Made by a program: the position numbers and the translations under genes | Assembly: GCF_014385005.1 (NCBI RefSeq) | Contig: NZ_JACRSZ010000001.1 | Location: 767,371 to 831,370, forward strand | Direction of reading: 5' to 3' | DNA: 64,000 nt | Source: Jingyaoa shaoxingensis | GTDB taxonomy: Bacteria > Bacillota > Clostridia > Lachnospirales > Lachnospiraceae | In this document: positions 52,814 through 60,131 of the stretch, piece by piece | Position numbering within the stretch: position 1 is the stretch's first letter | Layout of the letters: each line of letters starts with the position of its first letter | The notes under the pieces: model-generated | What the model was told of the DNA's origin: nothing | Database searches by the model: none | What the model saw: only the letters and a program-made list of their open reading frames with translations

Positions 52814-53078
52814 TTATGACCTCCTGAATATCCCTGTAAGGTACCGTCGTAAAAAGATTTCTGATATCATCCTCTATATCTAATGCCATAGCGATCTTCG
52901 TGAGGGATATCAGCGAAATCTGCCCTGAAGTCTCAAATCTTTTAATCGAACCATAGCTCACCCCACTCATAGAAGCCAGCTTCTCCTGGGAGATAGAACG
53001 ACGCTTCCTGATATTCCGCACTCTCTGTGCAAGTTTCTGATCAAGTTCCTCTGCTGTTTCCCATATAAAATTCTCCAT
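52800..53078 (-). CDS. hipB: HipB-like XRE antitoxin/repressor
   Basis: 92 aa. HTH at about 30-62 (SISQEKLASMSGVSYGSIKR). Longer C-terminus than usual HipB. Pairs with hipA; probable autoregulation through the TTAGACAAAATATTATCC-type repeats seen in the region 53095-53150. Confidence 0.9.
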   Translation of the reverse strand: MENFIWETAEELDQKLAQRVRNIRKRRSISQEKLASMSGVSYGSIKRFETSGQISLISLTKIAMALDIEDDIRNLFTTVPYRDIQEVINETK

Positions 53079-53513
53079 ATTGTCCTCCCTATTCGGATAA
53101 TATTTTGTCTAAAATAGTCAGTTTTCATTCAAATTAGATAATATATTATATATGATTATTTTATCATTTATACGCTCTTAATACAACTTTTTTAATTTAA
53201 GATAAAAAATAATGAGATCGCTATCCACGACCTCATCGTCTTCCTTTAAACATAAATCAATTCTTTTAGAATGCCACTGGGGACAGTAAAAAGTCACAAA
53301 CACCGCCCCCTTATTCCCCTCCACAGCCAGTTAAACAATATAAATTATTATACGTAAAATTTTGCTGTATTTTTTCATTCTCGTCTCTCCGTTCTTTTCT
53401 TTTTTGCTATAACAAATGCAACCCCAGGATCTGTTTGTTCTTTCTCACAGACACAGGATTGCATTTATTTTGCCATCATAATTTAAATTTTACCGTTTAA
53501 GCGAAGGAGCATG
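53079..53513. other. Intergenic region upstream of hipBA
   Basis: AT-rich promoter region with two TATTATC copies, then tail-terminator copy C. Further left a stretch encodes only short frames (KKYSKILRIIIYIV on the minus strand). No gene I can support. Confidence 0.5.
53208..53268 (-). repeat. Gene-tail plus terminator repeat, copy C
   Basis: ILKELIYV-stop on the minus strand followed by hairpin TGAGATCG (53213-53220) / CGACCTCA (53228-53235). Third member of the family at 11001 and 12777. Confidence 0.8.
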
Positions 53514-53753
53514 TTAATTCAAATATTCCCCAACCGGAGACGAATTGTATTGTTTCTTAATCTCAATCACAATAGAGCCATCTTCATTTGTTTTTTCTGA
53601 CAAAATTTTGTACTTTGCTCCACTCTTTTCCAACTGTGATTTATACTTTTCACATTCTTGTACAATTGCTTTTTTTGCATATGCTGTCGTTTCTCCGTCA
53701 TGGTTGGAAAAACATACTGTCTGAGTGATACAAGCCGCTTTAATTCTTTTCAT
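53514..53753 (-). CDS. Small protein of unknown function, paralogue 1
   Basis: 79 aa. The second half (AKYKILSEKTNEDGSIVIEI) aligns with the neighbour (GRYPVLETTRNENGDIVIVT), so the two are paralogues. GAGAGGTAG ribosome site. Promoter TTGAAA-17-TATAAT at 53793-53821. No family recognised; not membrane, not secreted. Confidence 0.65.
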   Translation of the reverse strand: MKRIKAACITQTVCFSNHDGETTAYAKKAIVQECEKYKSQLEKSGAKYKILSEKTNEDGSIVIEIKKQYNSSPVGEYLN

Positions 53754-53792
53754 TTTAGCTACCTCTCTTTCAAAAATGCCTCAGCACTTTTA

Positions 53793-53821
53793 ATTATAAA
53801 ATCATTCCATTTAAATTTCAA
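53793..53821 (-). promoter_or_regulatory. Promoter of small protein 1
   Basis: Minus strand TTGAAA, 17 nt, TATAAT. The upstream bases CTAAAAACAGGAAATG..TTTTTAG are shared with the promoter at 54139-54167. Confidence 0.75.
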
Positions 53822-53875
53822 AAGAGGTTTTCACTAAAAATACATTTCCTGTTTTTAGTTATTATTACCATGCAT

Positions 53876-54097
53876 TTATTCTGTAAATGTATAACGTACA
53901 AAAGAACCCTTATTATCTCCTGTTACTATTACGATATCACCGTTTTCATTGCGTGTAGTTTCCAGAACCGGATATCTTCCATTTTCTTTTACATATGCTT
54001 CGGGACTGGCTGCTTCTGCTTCAATCAAAGTTTTTTTGCTGTGTTTTTCTCCTCCACACGGATTTATTTCTTCTATAAAGATTTCATATTCATGCAT
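53876..54097 (-). CDS. Small protein of unknown function, paralogue 2
   Basis: 73 aa, acidic. HEYEIFIEEINPCGGEKHSK, then GRYPVLETTRNENGDIVIVT and SFVRYTFTE. Ribosome site AGGAGG. Same promoter type as paralogue 1. Each gene has its own promoter, so this is a unit duplication, not an operon. Confidence 0.65.
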   Translation of the reverse strand: MHEYEIFIEEINPCGGEKHSKKTLIEAEAASPEAYVKENGRYPVLETTRNENGDIVIVTGDNKGSFVRYTFTE

Positions 54098-54138
54098 ATG
54101 TGATTCCTCCTGAGTTTCATTTTTTAGATTCTATTTCT

Positions 54139-54167
54139 ATTATAAAACCAGTTGATTTTGATTTCAA
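54139..54167 (-). promoter_or_regulatory. Promoter of small protein 2
   Basis: Minus strand TTGAAA, 17 nt, TATAAT, with the upstream CTAAAAACAGAAAGTGC stretch shared with the sister promoter. Confidence 0.75.
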
Positions 54168-54321
54168 AAGCAGTTTTTACCAAAATGCACTTTCTGTTTT
54201 TAGACATTATTGCTATTATACATCTATCATCATTCAAATTGAAACAGCGTCCTAAAAAGGGTTTACACTTTCGCAAAATGCCATTACAATGGTTACATAT
54301 ATAGAAAGGATCAAAGATACT

Positions 54322-55224
54322 ATGTTTCAAATTTTTGTTGACTCCGCAGCCAATCTTCCGGCTGTCATTGCAAAGCAGTATAACATCAACGTTATCTCTT
54401 TTGTCAATCTGGTTTCCGGCAAAGAGATTACCTGCTATAATCCGGATCTTTCACCTGAAGAAGAACGTGAAAAGGGTTCCGAATACTATAACGCCATGCG
54501 CAAAGGATGCGAAATCAAAACCGGTCTGATCAGCATTGCTACTTTTAAAGAAAAATTTCAAAAAGCATTGCAGGAAGGTCAGGATGTCCTGTACTTCTCC
54601 TTAAGTAAAAATATCAGCGGAACTTATAATTCTGCAAGATTAGCTGCAGAAGATTTGTCAGACAATAACGCAAATGGCCATAAAATACGATTAATTGATT
54701 CTCTTAATGCCTCTCTTGCACAGGGAATCCTTGCCATATATGCCAGCATCATGCGCGATAAGGGTATGACTGTCGATGAGGTCGCAGATTTTCTGGAATC
54801 CTGTGTCGGAAAAATGAATGGCATCTTTACTGTGGGAGATCTCAAATATCTTTCTCAGACCGGACGAATCAAAGGAAGTGTAGCCGCTATTGGAAATGTT
54901 CTGAGAATTAAACCTATTCTGAAAGGCGACAAAGATGGCTACATTGTCTCTTATAAAAATGTCCGTGGCCGCAAATCTGCATTAAACACTCTGATTGATC
55001 TGGTATGTAACAACATCATACATCCGGAGAAGCAAATTATCGGCATTGCCCACGCAGACGCATACGAAGATTCTCTTTATATTATGAAGAAAATACAGGA
55101 AAAAATCAAAGTACGTGATTTCATCAACACCTCTTATGACTTCTGTACCGGAAGTCATGTCGGCCCTGATACCATTGCGCTTTTCTTCATTGGAAAAGAC
55201 AGAGAATTGGCTTGTACAGAGTGA
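54322..55224 (+). CDS. DegV-family fatty-acid-binding protein (FakB-like)
   Basis: 300 aa. MFQIFVDSAANLP is the family N-terminus; also LYFSLSKNISGTYNSA, RLIDSLNASLAQGI and NGIFTVGDLKYLSQTGRIKG. DegV/FakB proteins present fatty acids to the FakA kinase; no fakA in the window. ATG at 54322 chosen because the conserved N-terminus starts there; AAGGATC upstream. Confidence 0.93.
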   Translation: MFQIFVDSAANLPAVIAKQYNINVISFVNLVSGKEITCYNPDLSPEEEREKGSEYYNAMRKGCEIKTGLISIATFKEKFQKALQEGQDVLYFSLSKNISGTYNSARLAAEDLSDNNANGHKIRLIDSLNASLAQGILAIYASIMRDKGMTVDEVADFLESCVGKMNGIFTVGDLKYLSQTGRIKGSVAAIGNVLRIKPILKGDKDGYIVSYKNVRGRKSALNTLIDLVCNNIIHPEKQIIGIAHADAYEDSLYIMKKIQEKIKVRDFINTSYDFCTGSHVGPDTIALFFIGKDRELACTE

Positions 55225-55410
55225 AAAAACAGGCAGTTGACCGCTACACGACATCCTTCATAATCCTTGGGATCCTTGAAACACCGATCACCCTTACGAG
55301 AGGTTTGGGATGCACTTGTCAGCTCAAACGGCTTCTGAAAAGAACAGGGGTTGACATTGCACGTACCGGCAGTTATACAGGACATGGAAGCAGAGAGGTA
55401 TTTTTATTAA
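55225..55410 (+). pseudogene. P1-type aminopeptidase (DmpA family) 3' fragment
   Basis: Around 55300-55405 the plus strand reads CQLKRLLKRTGVDIARTGSY and TGHGSREVFL, like the C-terminal Ser region of DmpA/P1 peptidases (TGHGSGEIFL-type). The rest of the gene is absent. Tentative. Confidence 0.4.
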
Positions 55411-55426
55411 AAGAAAGGTGTTGGAT

Positions 55427-55717
55427 ATGCAATACAATCTCCCAGATCGGGTTTTTGAAGAACTTTGTTCTTTTGCACAGAAATATTCTGTCAACAAAAT
55501 TATATTGTTTGGTTCACGTGCACGGGGAACGAATACAGAACGAAGCGATATAGATATTGCGGTATACGGCGGTGATTTTGATGGTTTTTACTGGGATGTG
55601 AAGGAAAAAATATATTCTCTTTTGATGTTTGATATTGTACAGGCTGATACCTCTGTTTCAGATGATTTGAAACAGGAAATCGAAAAGGATGGTGTCGTAA
55701 TTTATGAAAAAGCTTGA
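55427..55717 (+). CDS. mntA: MntA-type nucleotidyltransferase antitoxin
   Basis: 96 aa. LFGSRARGTNTERSDIDIAV holds the complete GS-x10-DxD motif (G29, S30, D41, D43). In HepT/MntA systems MntA adds AMP to a Tyr of the toxin. ATG at 55427 is preferred to a GTG three codons earlier (AAAGGTG spacing). Overlaps hepT by 14 bp. Confidence 0.88.
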   Translation: MQYNLPDRVFEELCSFAQKYSVNKIILFGSRARGTNTERSDIDIAVYGGDFDGFYWDVKEKIYSLLMFDIVQADTSVSDDLKQEIEKDGVVIYEKA

Positions 55718-56114
55718 TAACTTTTCCAATTGTCTGACCATATTGGCAGATGCTGATTTTACACTTGCTGAAACGAATGATATCTACAGAACCGGAATTA
55801 TCGGACAGTTTAATCTTACTTTTGAGCTTGCCTGGAAAGCCTTGCAGGAGATTATGAAAATGCACGGTGTGGAAGAGGCTTCTACTGGATCACCACGTGA
55901 AATCCTACAACTTGGTTACAAAATAGGCTTTCTAAATGATCCTGAAATATGGCTGCTTATGCTAAAAAAACGTAATACCTCTGTTCACATTTACAATGAG
56001 AACGAAATCGATGAACTGATTCTGCTGATACGTGACAGTTTTATTCCTGCTTTTAAGATTCTCAAAGAAACTTTGATAAAGAAACTGGATGAAACTGAAA
56101 GCGATTGGACATGA
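55704..56114 (+). CDS. hepT: HepT-type HEPN toxin (HI0074-like)
   Basis: 136 aa, four-helix HEPN protein. RNTSVHIY at 90-97 is exactly the Rx4HxY motif: R and H form the ribonuclease site and Y is the AMP-acceptor. Other family marks: FELAWKALQEIMKMHG, TGSPREILQLGYKIG. Here the antitoxin gene comes first, whereas in the Shewanella system as I recall it the toxin gene comes first. Confidence 0.88.
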   Translation: MKKLDNFSNCLTILADADFTLAETNDIYRTGIIGQFNLTFELAWKALQEIMKMHGVEEASTGSPREILQLGYKIGFLNDPEIWLLMLKKRNTSVHIYNENEIDELILLIRDSFIPAFKILKETLIKKLDETESDWT

Positions 56115-56119
56115 TACAC

Positions 56120-56250
56120 AGCCAAAATTTATACATCTTCTGTGATGTAAAGATCCTGCGAATCTCCATGTTCGGAATTGCAAGCGAAAAAACATCTCCA
56201 CTTATCTTTCCTCTCTGGATCAGATACCCGGTTGTAAATAACACCCTCCA
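56120..56250 (-). pseudogene. AAA-ATPase-like/PD-(D/E)XK family gene fragment
   Basis: Minus strand LFTTGYLIQRGKISGDVFS and LAIPNMEIRRIF resemble the segment before the nuclease part of AAA-ATPase_like (DUF1703-type) proteins. Only this piece is present; MNENRVKSSLEG precedes it in another frame. Tentative. Confidence 0.45.
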
Positions 56251-56352
56251 GACTGGATTTCACTCTATTTTCATTCATACTTCGACATGTTATAATACGT
56301 TCAGTGGTAAGCTGGTTTGGAGCCTGTACTTATCATACCGGAGGAGAATTAT

Positions 56353-57609
56353 ATGAAATTAGATGTTTTAGGACTTTTCGCAGCCTGCTCCTATGCACTG
56401 GACTGTGTAGAAGCTGAATTCATACATGTAACCAGCAAACATGCCAGACGTGTTGCTTATATGAGTGTCTGCACCGCTGAACAGCTGGGTGTTCAGGGCA
56501 AACGGCTGCAGGATCTGGCTGTCTGTGCCCTGCTGCATGACAATGCACTGATCCAGTATGTTCAGGAAGAATTCTACAATGATATTTCACCGGCATCTGT
56601 TACTCAGGAATTTCCCCAATTAAGTGCACACTGTATTTCAGGTGAAAAGAATATTCAGGGGCTTCCATTTCATACAGATGTCTCGAATGTGATTTTATAT
56701 CATCATGAAAATGCGGATGGAAGTGGTCCCTTTGGTAAAACATGGACAGAGGTGCCTCTCTTTGCACGTATTATACACCTGTGTGACTCACTGGATGTCA
56801 TCTGTCATTCCCAAACATTTACATCTGACACCTGGAAAAAAGCAAATGTTTTTTTAACGAGCACAAGAGGCCGCATCATTGACGAAGAATGTGCGGATGC
56901 ATTTTTACGGGCATTTTCAGAGTCCCATTTTCTTTCGATTGGAAACAAAAATCTGGGAATCTGCCTTTGGAACAAGATTCCACGGATCAAACAGGATCTC
57001 AGCTTTTCTCAGATTAAGATTCTGGCCAACTTTTTCGCCCATATTATTGACTATAAGTCTCCTCTTACCAGTACCCATTCTATCTGCGTAGCTGCTGATG
57101 CGGAAAAACTGATCCGCTACATGGGATATGATGAGGAAACTGCCCAGAAAATGTATCTGGCTGGTGCGTTGCATGATATCGGAAAAGTAGTAATCGGAAA
57201 TGAAATTCTGGAAAAACCAGGACGTCTGACAGATGAAGAATTCGCTGCCATGAAGCACCATGCCGCATATACCTACTATATTCTCTCAGGTATCAACGAT
57301 TTTGATGAGATTCGTGACTGGGCCTCCTTTCACCACGAACGGTTAGACGGTTCCGGATACCCATTTGGCAAATCAGCCTCTGATCTGAATACTCAGGAGC
57401 GTATTATGGCATGTGTAGATATCTATCAGGCTCTGATCGAGAACCGTCCCTATAAACAGGGTATCTCCCATGAAAAAGCATGTGAAATTCTGCGGGATAT
57501 GGCTGAAAAAGGATGGATCGATTCCGATATTGTTACTCAGACTGCGGCCTGCTTTTCTGACTATTCAAAAAGTGCCGGCACAAACCAAATGTCATTCTCA
57601 TCCAAATGA
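56353..57609 (+). CDS. Tandem HD-GYP-type protein, first domain degenerate
   Basis: 418 aa. First HD domain (about 24-215) has LLHDNALI and YHHENADGSGPFG, keeping HD but without a GYP. Second (about 240-400) has intact ALHDIGKVVI, KHHAAYTY and FHHERLDGSGYPFG. The second is a predicted c-di-GMP phosphodiesterase. ATG at 56353 with GGAGGAG. Confidence 0.9.
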   Translation: MKLDVLGLFAACSYALDCVEAEFIHVTSKHARRVAYMSVCTAEQLGVQGKRLQDLAVCALLHDNALIQYVQEEFYNDISPASVTQEFPQLSAHCISGEKNIQGLPFHTDVSNVILYHHENADGSGPFGKTWTEVPLFARIIHLCDSLDVICHSQTFTSDTWKKANVFLTSTRGRIIDEECADAFLRAFSESHFLSIGNKNLGICLWNKIPRIKQDLSFSQIKILANFFAHIIDYKSPLTSTHSICVAADAEKLIRYMGYDEETAQKMYLAGALHDIGKVVIGNEILEKPGRLTDEEFAAMKHHAAYTYYILSGINDFDEIRDWASFHHERLDGSGYPFGKSASDLNTQERIMACVDIYQALIENRPYKQGISHEKACEILRDMAEKGWIDSDIVTQTAACFSDYSKSAGTNQMSFSSK

Positions 57610-57634
57610 CACTGGCATGAGCCGGCGCTTTTAC
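57571..57634 (+). terminator. Terminator of the HD-GYP gene
   Basis: Nested hairpin: outer AGTGCCGGC / GCCGGCGCT, inner ATGTCATT / AATGACA, then TTTTACTATACTTTTT. It overlaps the last codons of the gene. Confidence 0.8.
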
Positions 57635-57649
57635 TATACTTTTTTATGA

Positions 57650-58513
57650 TCACTGCTTTCGTAATCCGCACTTGATTGCCTGTACCGGGCATGCCTGTCT
57701 GCAGCGTCCGCAGCGGATACATTCTAAGCTGTTCGCATCTTCCACCGGATTGACCTCCATCTGACAGACTTTTGCGCATTTTCCACAATGTACACAGCTC
57801 TCCTTATCCACATGATAGCGATATACAGATACTTTGTTGAATATGGAATAGAATGCCCCAAGTGGACAAATATACCGGCAAAATGGACGGTATATGAGGA
57901 TGGATAACACAATCGTTGCAATCAGAATCGCATTTTTCCATATGTACAGCCATCCAATGGCACCGCGCATTGCCTTATTCAGAAGTACCAGCGGCAGCCC
58001 GCCTTCCAATGTACCTGCCGGACAGATCAGTTTGCAAAAATATGGTGCTCCCTGTCCCATAATATCTGTCAGAAACAGTGGGAGAAGGATCACAAATATC
58101 AGAAATATCACATATTTTAACTTTCGTAACAGCTTATCTCCACGAAATGTCCGTATCTTTTTGGGAAACGGAATCTTGTTTAACAGATCCTGGATCAGTC
58201 CAAACGGACATAAGAACCCGCACACCAGTCTTCCAAGAAGTGCCCCCACAAAGATCAGGAATCCCACTACATAATAAGCAAATTTGAAGTTCCAGCTCCC
58301 GATCACTGCCTGCAGTGATCCGATGGGACATGCTCCCACTGCACCGGGACAGGAATAACAGTTCAGTCCCGGTACACAGACATTTTTCAGTTTTCCCGTA
58401 TATATTTTGCCGGTTACAAATCCGGAAAAATGGGAATTTGTTGCTGCCGCCCATACTGCCTGTATAGTATGTCTCGGCCAGTTTTTAATTGTTGTCTTTT
58501 TATCCAATTCCAA
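57650..58513 (-). CDS. Membrane-bound 4Fe-4S protein, NapH/NosR-like
   Basis: 287 aa from a TTG. Four to five membrane segments with CPGAVGACPIGS, CGFLCPFG and CRYICPLG Cys motifs, and two ferredoxin clusters at the end: CVHCGKCAKVCQ and CIRCGRCRQACP. Moves electrons at the membrane. Overlaps the small CXXC gene, and a TlpA-like gene precedes, so this is likely a thiol/electron transfer unit. Confidence 0.85.
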   Translation of the reverse strand: MELDKKTTIKNWPRHTIQAVWAAATNSHFSGFVTGKIYTGKLKNVCVPGLNCYSCPGAVGACPIGSLQAVIGSWNFKFAYYVVGFLIFVGALLGRLVCGFLCPFGLIQDLLNKIPFPKKIRTFRGDKLLRKLKYVIFLIFVILLPLFLTDIMGQGAPYFCKLICPAGTLEGGLPLVLLNKAMRGAIGWLYIWKNAILIATIVLSILIYRPFCRYICPLGAFYSIFNKVSVYRYHVDKESCVHCGKCAKVCQMEVNPVEDANSLECIRCGRCRQACPVQAIKCGLRKQ

Positions 58514-58649
58514 TACACTCCATACAGATATTTACAGCTTTGGTCAGAACTACCACCATCTCCCCGCGGTGAATCCCGGCCACCATCATCAGAACCCCCA
58601 ACGCTGCCAGGGCAATTCCGGTCCATCTTGACTCTGTCAGTTTTCTCAT
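58500..58649 (-). CDS. CD1871A-family CXXC-motif small protein
   Basis: 49 aa, one membrane segment (LAALGVLMMVAGI) and CMECIGIG at the C-terminus. This matches the short CD1871A-type CXXC proteins that sit beside TlpA-like and 4Fe-4S genes in Clostridia. ATG at 58649 eight bases after the TlpA-like stop; ends within the start of the 4Fe-4S gene (14-bp overlap). Confidence 0.78.
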   Translation of the reverse strand: MRKLTESRWTGIALAALGVLMMVAGIHRGEMVVVLTKAVNICMECIGIG

Positions 58650-58657
58650 AAGTCCCC

Positions 58658-59866
58658 CTATTGGTTCGCTTTCACTTCATCTAACTTCTGCATCACAGCA
58701 TCTTTCCAGCCCTGAAGATCATTACTTCCCATGATCGGATCACTTACAATATTGCCGTCTTTATCCACAAAGAAAGATTCCGGGAAGGACTGCAGTCCCT
58801 GTATGCGCCCGTTCAGGAAGCCTTTATCTGGGAGCAGAAGCGGATAAGTCACGCCTGTTTTTTCTTTCAGAACCTGTGCCTTCTTCACCACTTCTTCATC
58901 TGTTGTTCCGTCCGCTCCTACTGAATCGATTACCATTCCGACAACACCAACACCCTGATCCTTTAATTCCTGGTACAGCTTTTCCAGTTCCGGCATCTCA
59001 TTGACACACGGAGAACACCAGGTGGTAAACGCATTCACAAGTGTCAGATCATAGTCACTGAATACAGACTCTGTATAGGTATTGCCATCAATATCCGTAG
59101 TCTCAAATGTACCTACATTCTCTGCGCCCAGATTGGTGCTGTCTGATGGCTCATCAAATGCAGAATGACTTCCGTCGAATTCTGTCATATCCGTAAGAGT
59201 TGTTTCGATCTGTCCGATCTCATCTGTCAGGTCTGCATCCGCATCCTTATTGATGCTGAGATAATACTTGAATTTTCCATCTGCACTGGTTCCCAGTTCC
59301 TTGTGTTCATTGCATCCGGTAAGATTGTCCAGATCATCCAATACATCTGTGCTGTACATTCCAAGAGTACCAATTCTCTCGATACTCTTTAACCAGTCTT
59401 CATAGCCGGTTCCCAGCAAATCTACATCTTCGTTCTTCTGCTCCTCTGTCAGCTTGTTCCAGTGCACAAATGCATACTTGATGCCTGACATATCACTGGT
59501 CCAGTCCTCTGCGGTCATCATCAGTACGTCAGAATTGTCCATCTGTTTTTTCAGTGTGTCTGGAAGTGAGAACTGCAGTCCCATATATGGAAAATCATAG
59601 AGATCCTGTGAAGGGAAATTTAATTCATATGCTTTTACTGTCTTTGATACCGGTGTCCCGTCTTCTGCAAACACTGCCGTATCTGCATCTCCGTCAGCCA
59701 CCATTGCTACTCCGGCTGTATCTCCACCGACAGCTTCTTCTGTACTGTTTTCTGTACTGACTTCTGTGGCAGCTTCTGTATCCTCTGCCATCACCATCGT
59801 CATATTCATCGAAGCCAAGGTCAGCGCTCCTGTCGCCAGCAGTACCATCATTCTTTTTCTGTTCAT
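58658..59866 (-). CDS. Exported TlpA-like thioredoxin-fold protein
   Basis: 402 aa. Signal peptide to about residue 28, an acidic Thr/Glu linker, an unfamiliar domain (about 75-235), then a TlpA/AhpC-like thioredoxin domain with FTTWCSPCVNEMPELEKLY (active-site Cys near 284 and 287). Reduces or isomerises disulfides outside the membrane, presumably fed by the two downstream products. Start could also be three codons earlier. Confidence 0.88.
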   Translation of the reverse strand: MNRKRMMVLLATGALTLASMNMTMVMAEDTEAATEVSTENSTEEAVGGDTAGVAMVADGDADTAVFAEDGTPVSKTVKAYELNFPSQDLYDFPYMGLQFSLPDTLKKQMDNSDVLMMTAEDWTSDMSGIKYAFVHWNKLTEEQKNEDVDLLGTGYEDWLKSIERIGTLGMYSTDVLDDLDNLTGCNEHKELGTSADGKFKYYLSINKDADADLTDEIGQIETTLTDMTEFDGSHSAFDEPSDSTNLGAENVGTFETTDIDGNTYTESVFSDYDLTLVNAFTTWCSPCVNEMPELEKLYQELKDQGVGVVGMVIDSVGADGTTDEEVVKKAQVLKEKTGVTYPLLLPDKGFLNGRIQGLQSFPESFFVDKDGNIVSDPIMGSNDLQGWKDAVMQKLDEVKANQ

Positions 59867-59974
59867 TTTGTTCATTCTCCTTTTAGTTTTTCTTAAGGTA
59901 TTGTAACATACTTTCTGTGTACATCGTGTGAATTGCTGTAAAATTCACAGAAAAAACACTTTTTTGTATATGCT

Positions 59975-60010
59975 GAGAACCCCATGGCAGTTTTCTCTGC
60001 CACGGGGCTC
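59975..60010 (-). terminator. Hairpin after the Cna-B gene
   Basis: GAG..CCCC.TGGCAG pairs with CTGCCA.GGGG.CTC around TTTTCT. Lies about 120 bp after the adhesin stop on the minus strand; no immediate T-run. Confidence 0.6.
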
Positions 60011-60078
60011 TCATTGCTTTACCTTGTTACATTTGAAAGAATCATTTGTTCCCTGCAGTGCAGTTCTACTCGTAAAGC

Positions 60079-60095
60079 GGACATTCGCAATCCGC
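60079..60095. repeat. 17-bp dispersed repeat, copy 2
   Basis: GGACATTCGCAATCCGC, identical to 20668-20684, in the 3' region of the adhesin gene. Both copies are followed within 50 bp by CTGCGTTCAT. Confidence 0.8.
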
Positions 60096-60131
60096 CGATT
60101 AGTGCTCCGCGCACTTGAAGCGGGGGATTGC

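Noticed and set aside
57894..58274. Plus-strand frame over the 4Fe-4S gene
   Set aside because: It is a shadow of the minus-strand gene, which has clear Cys motifs.
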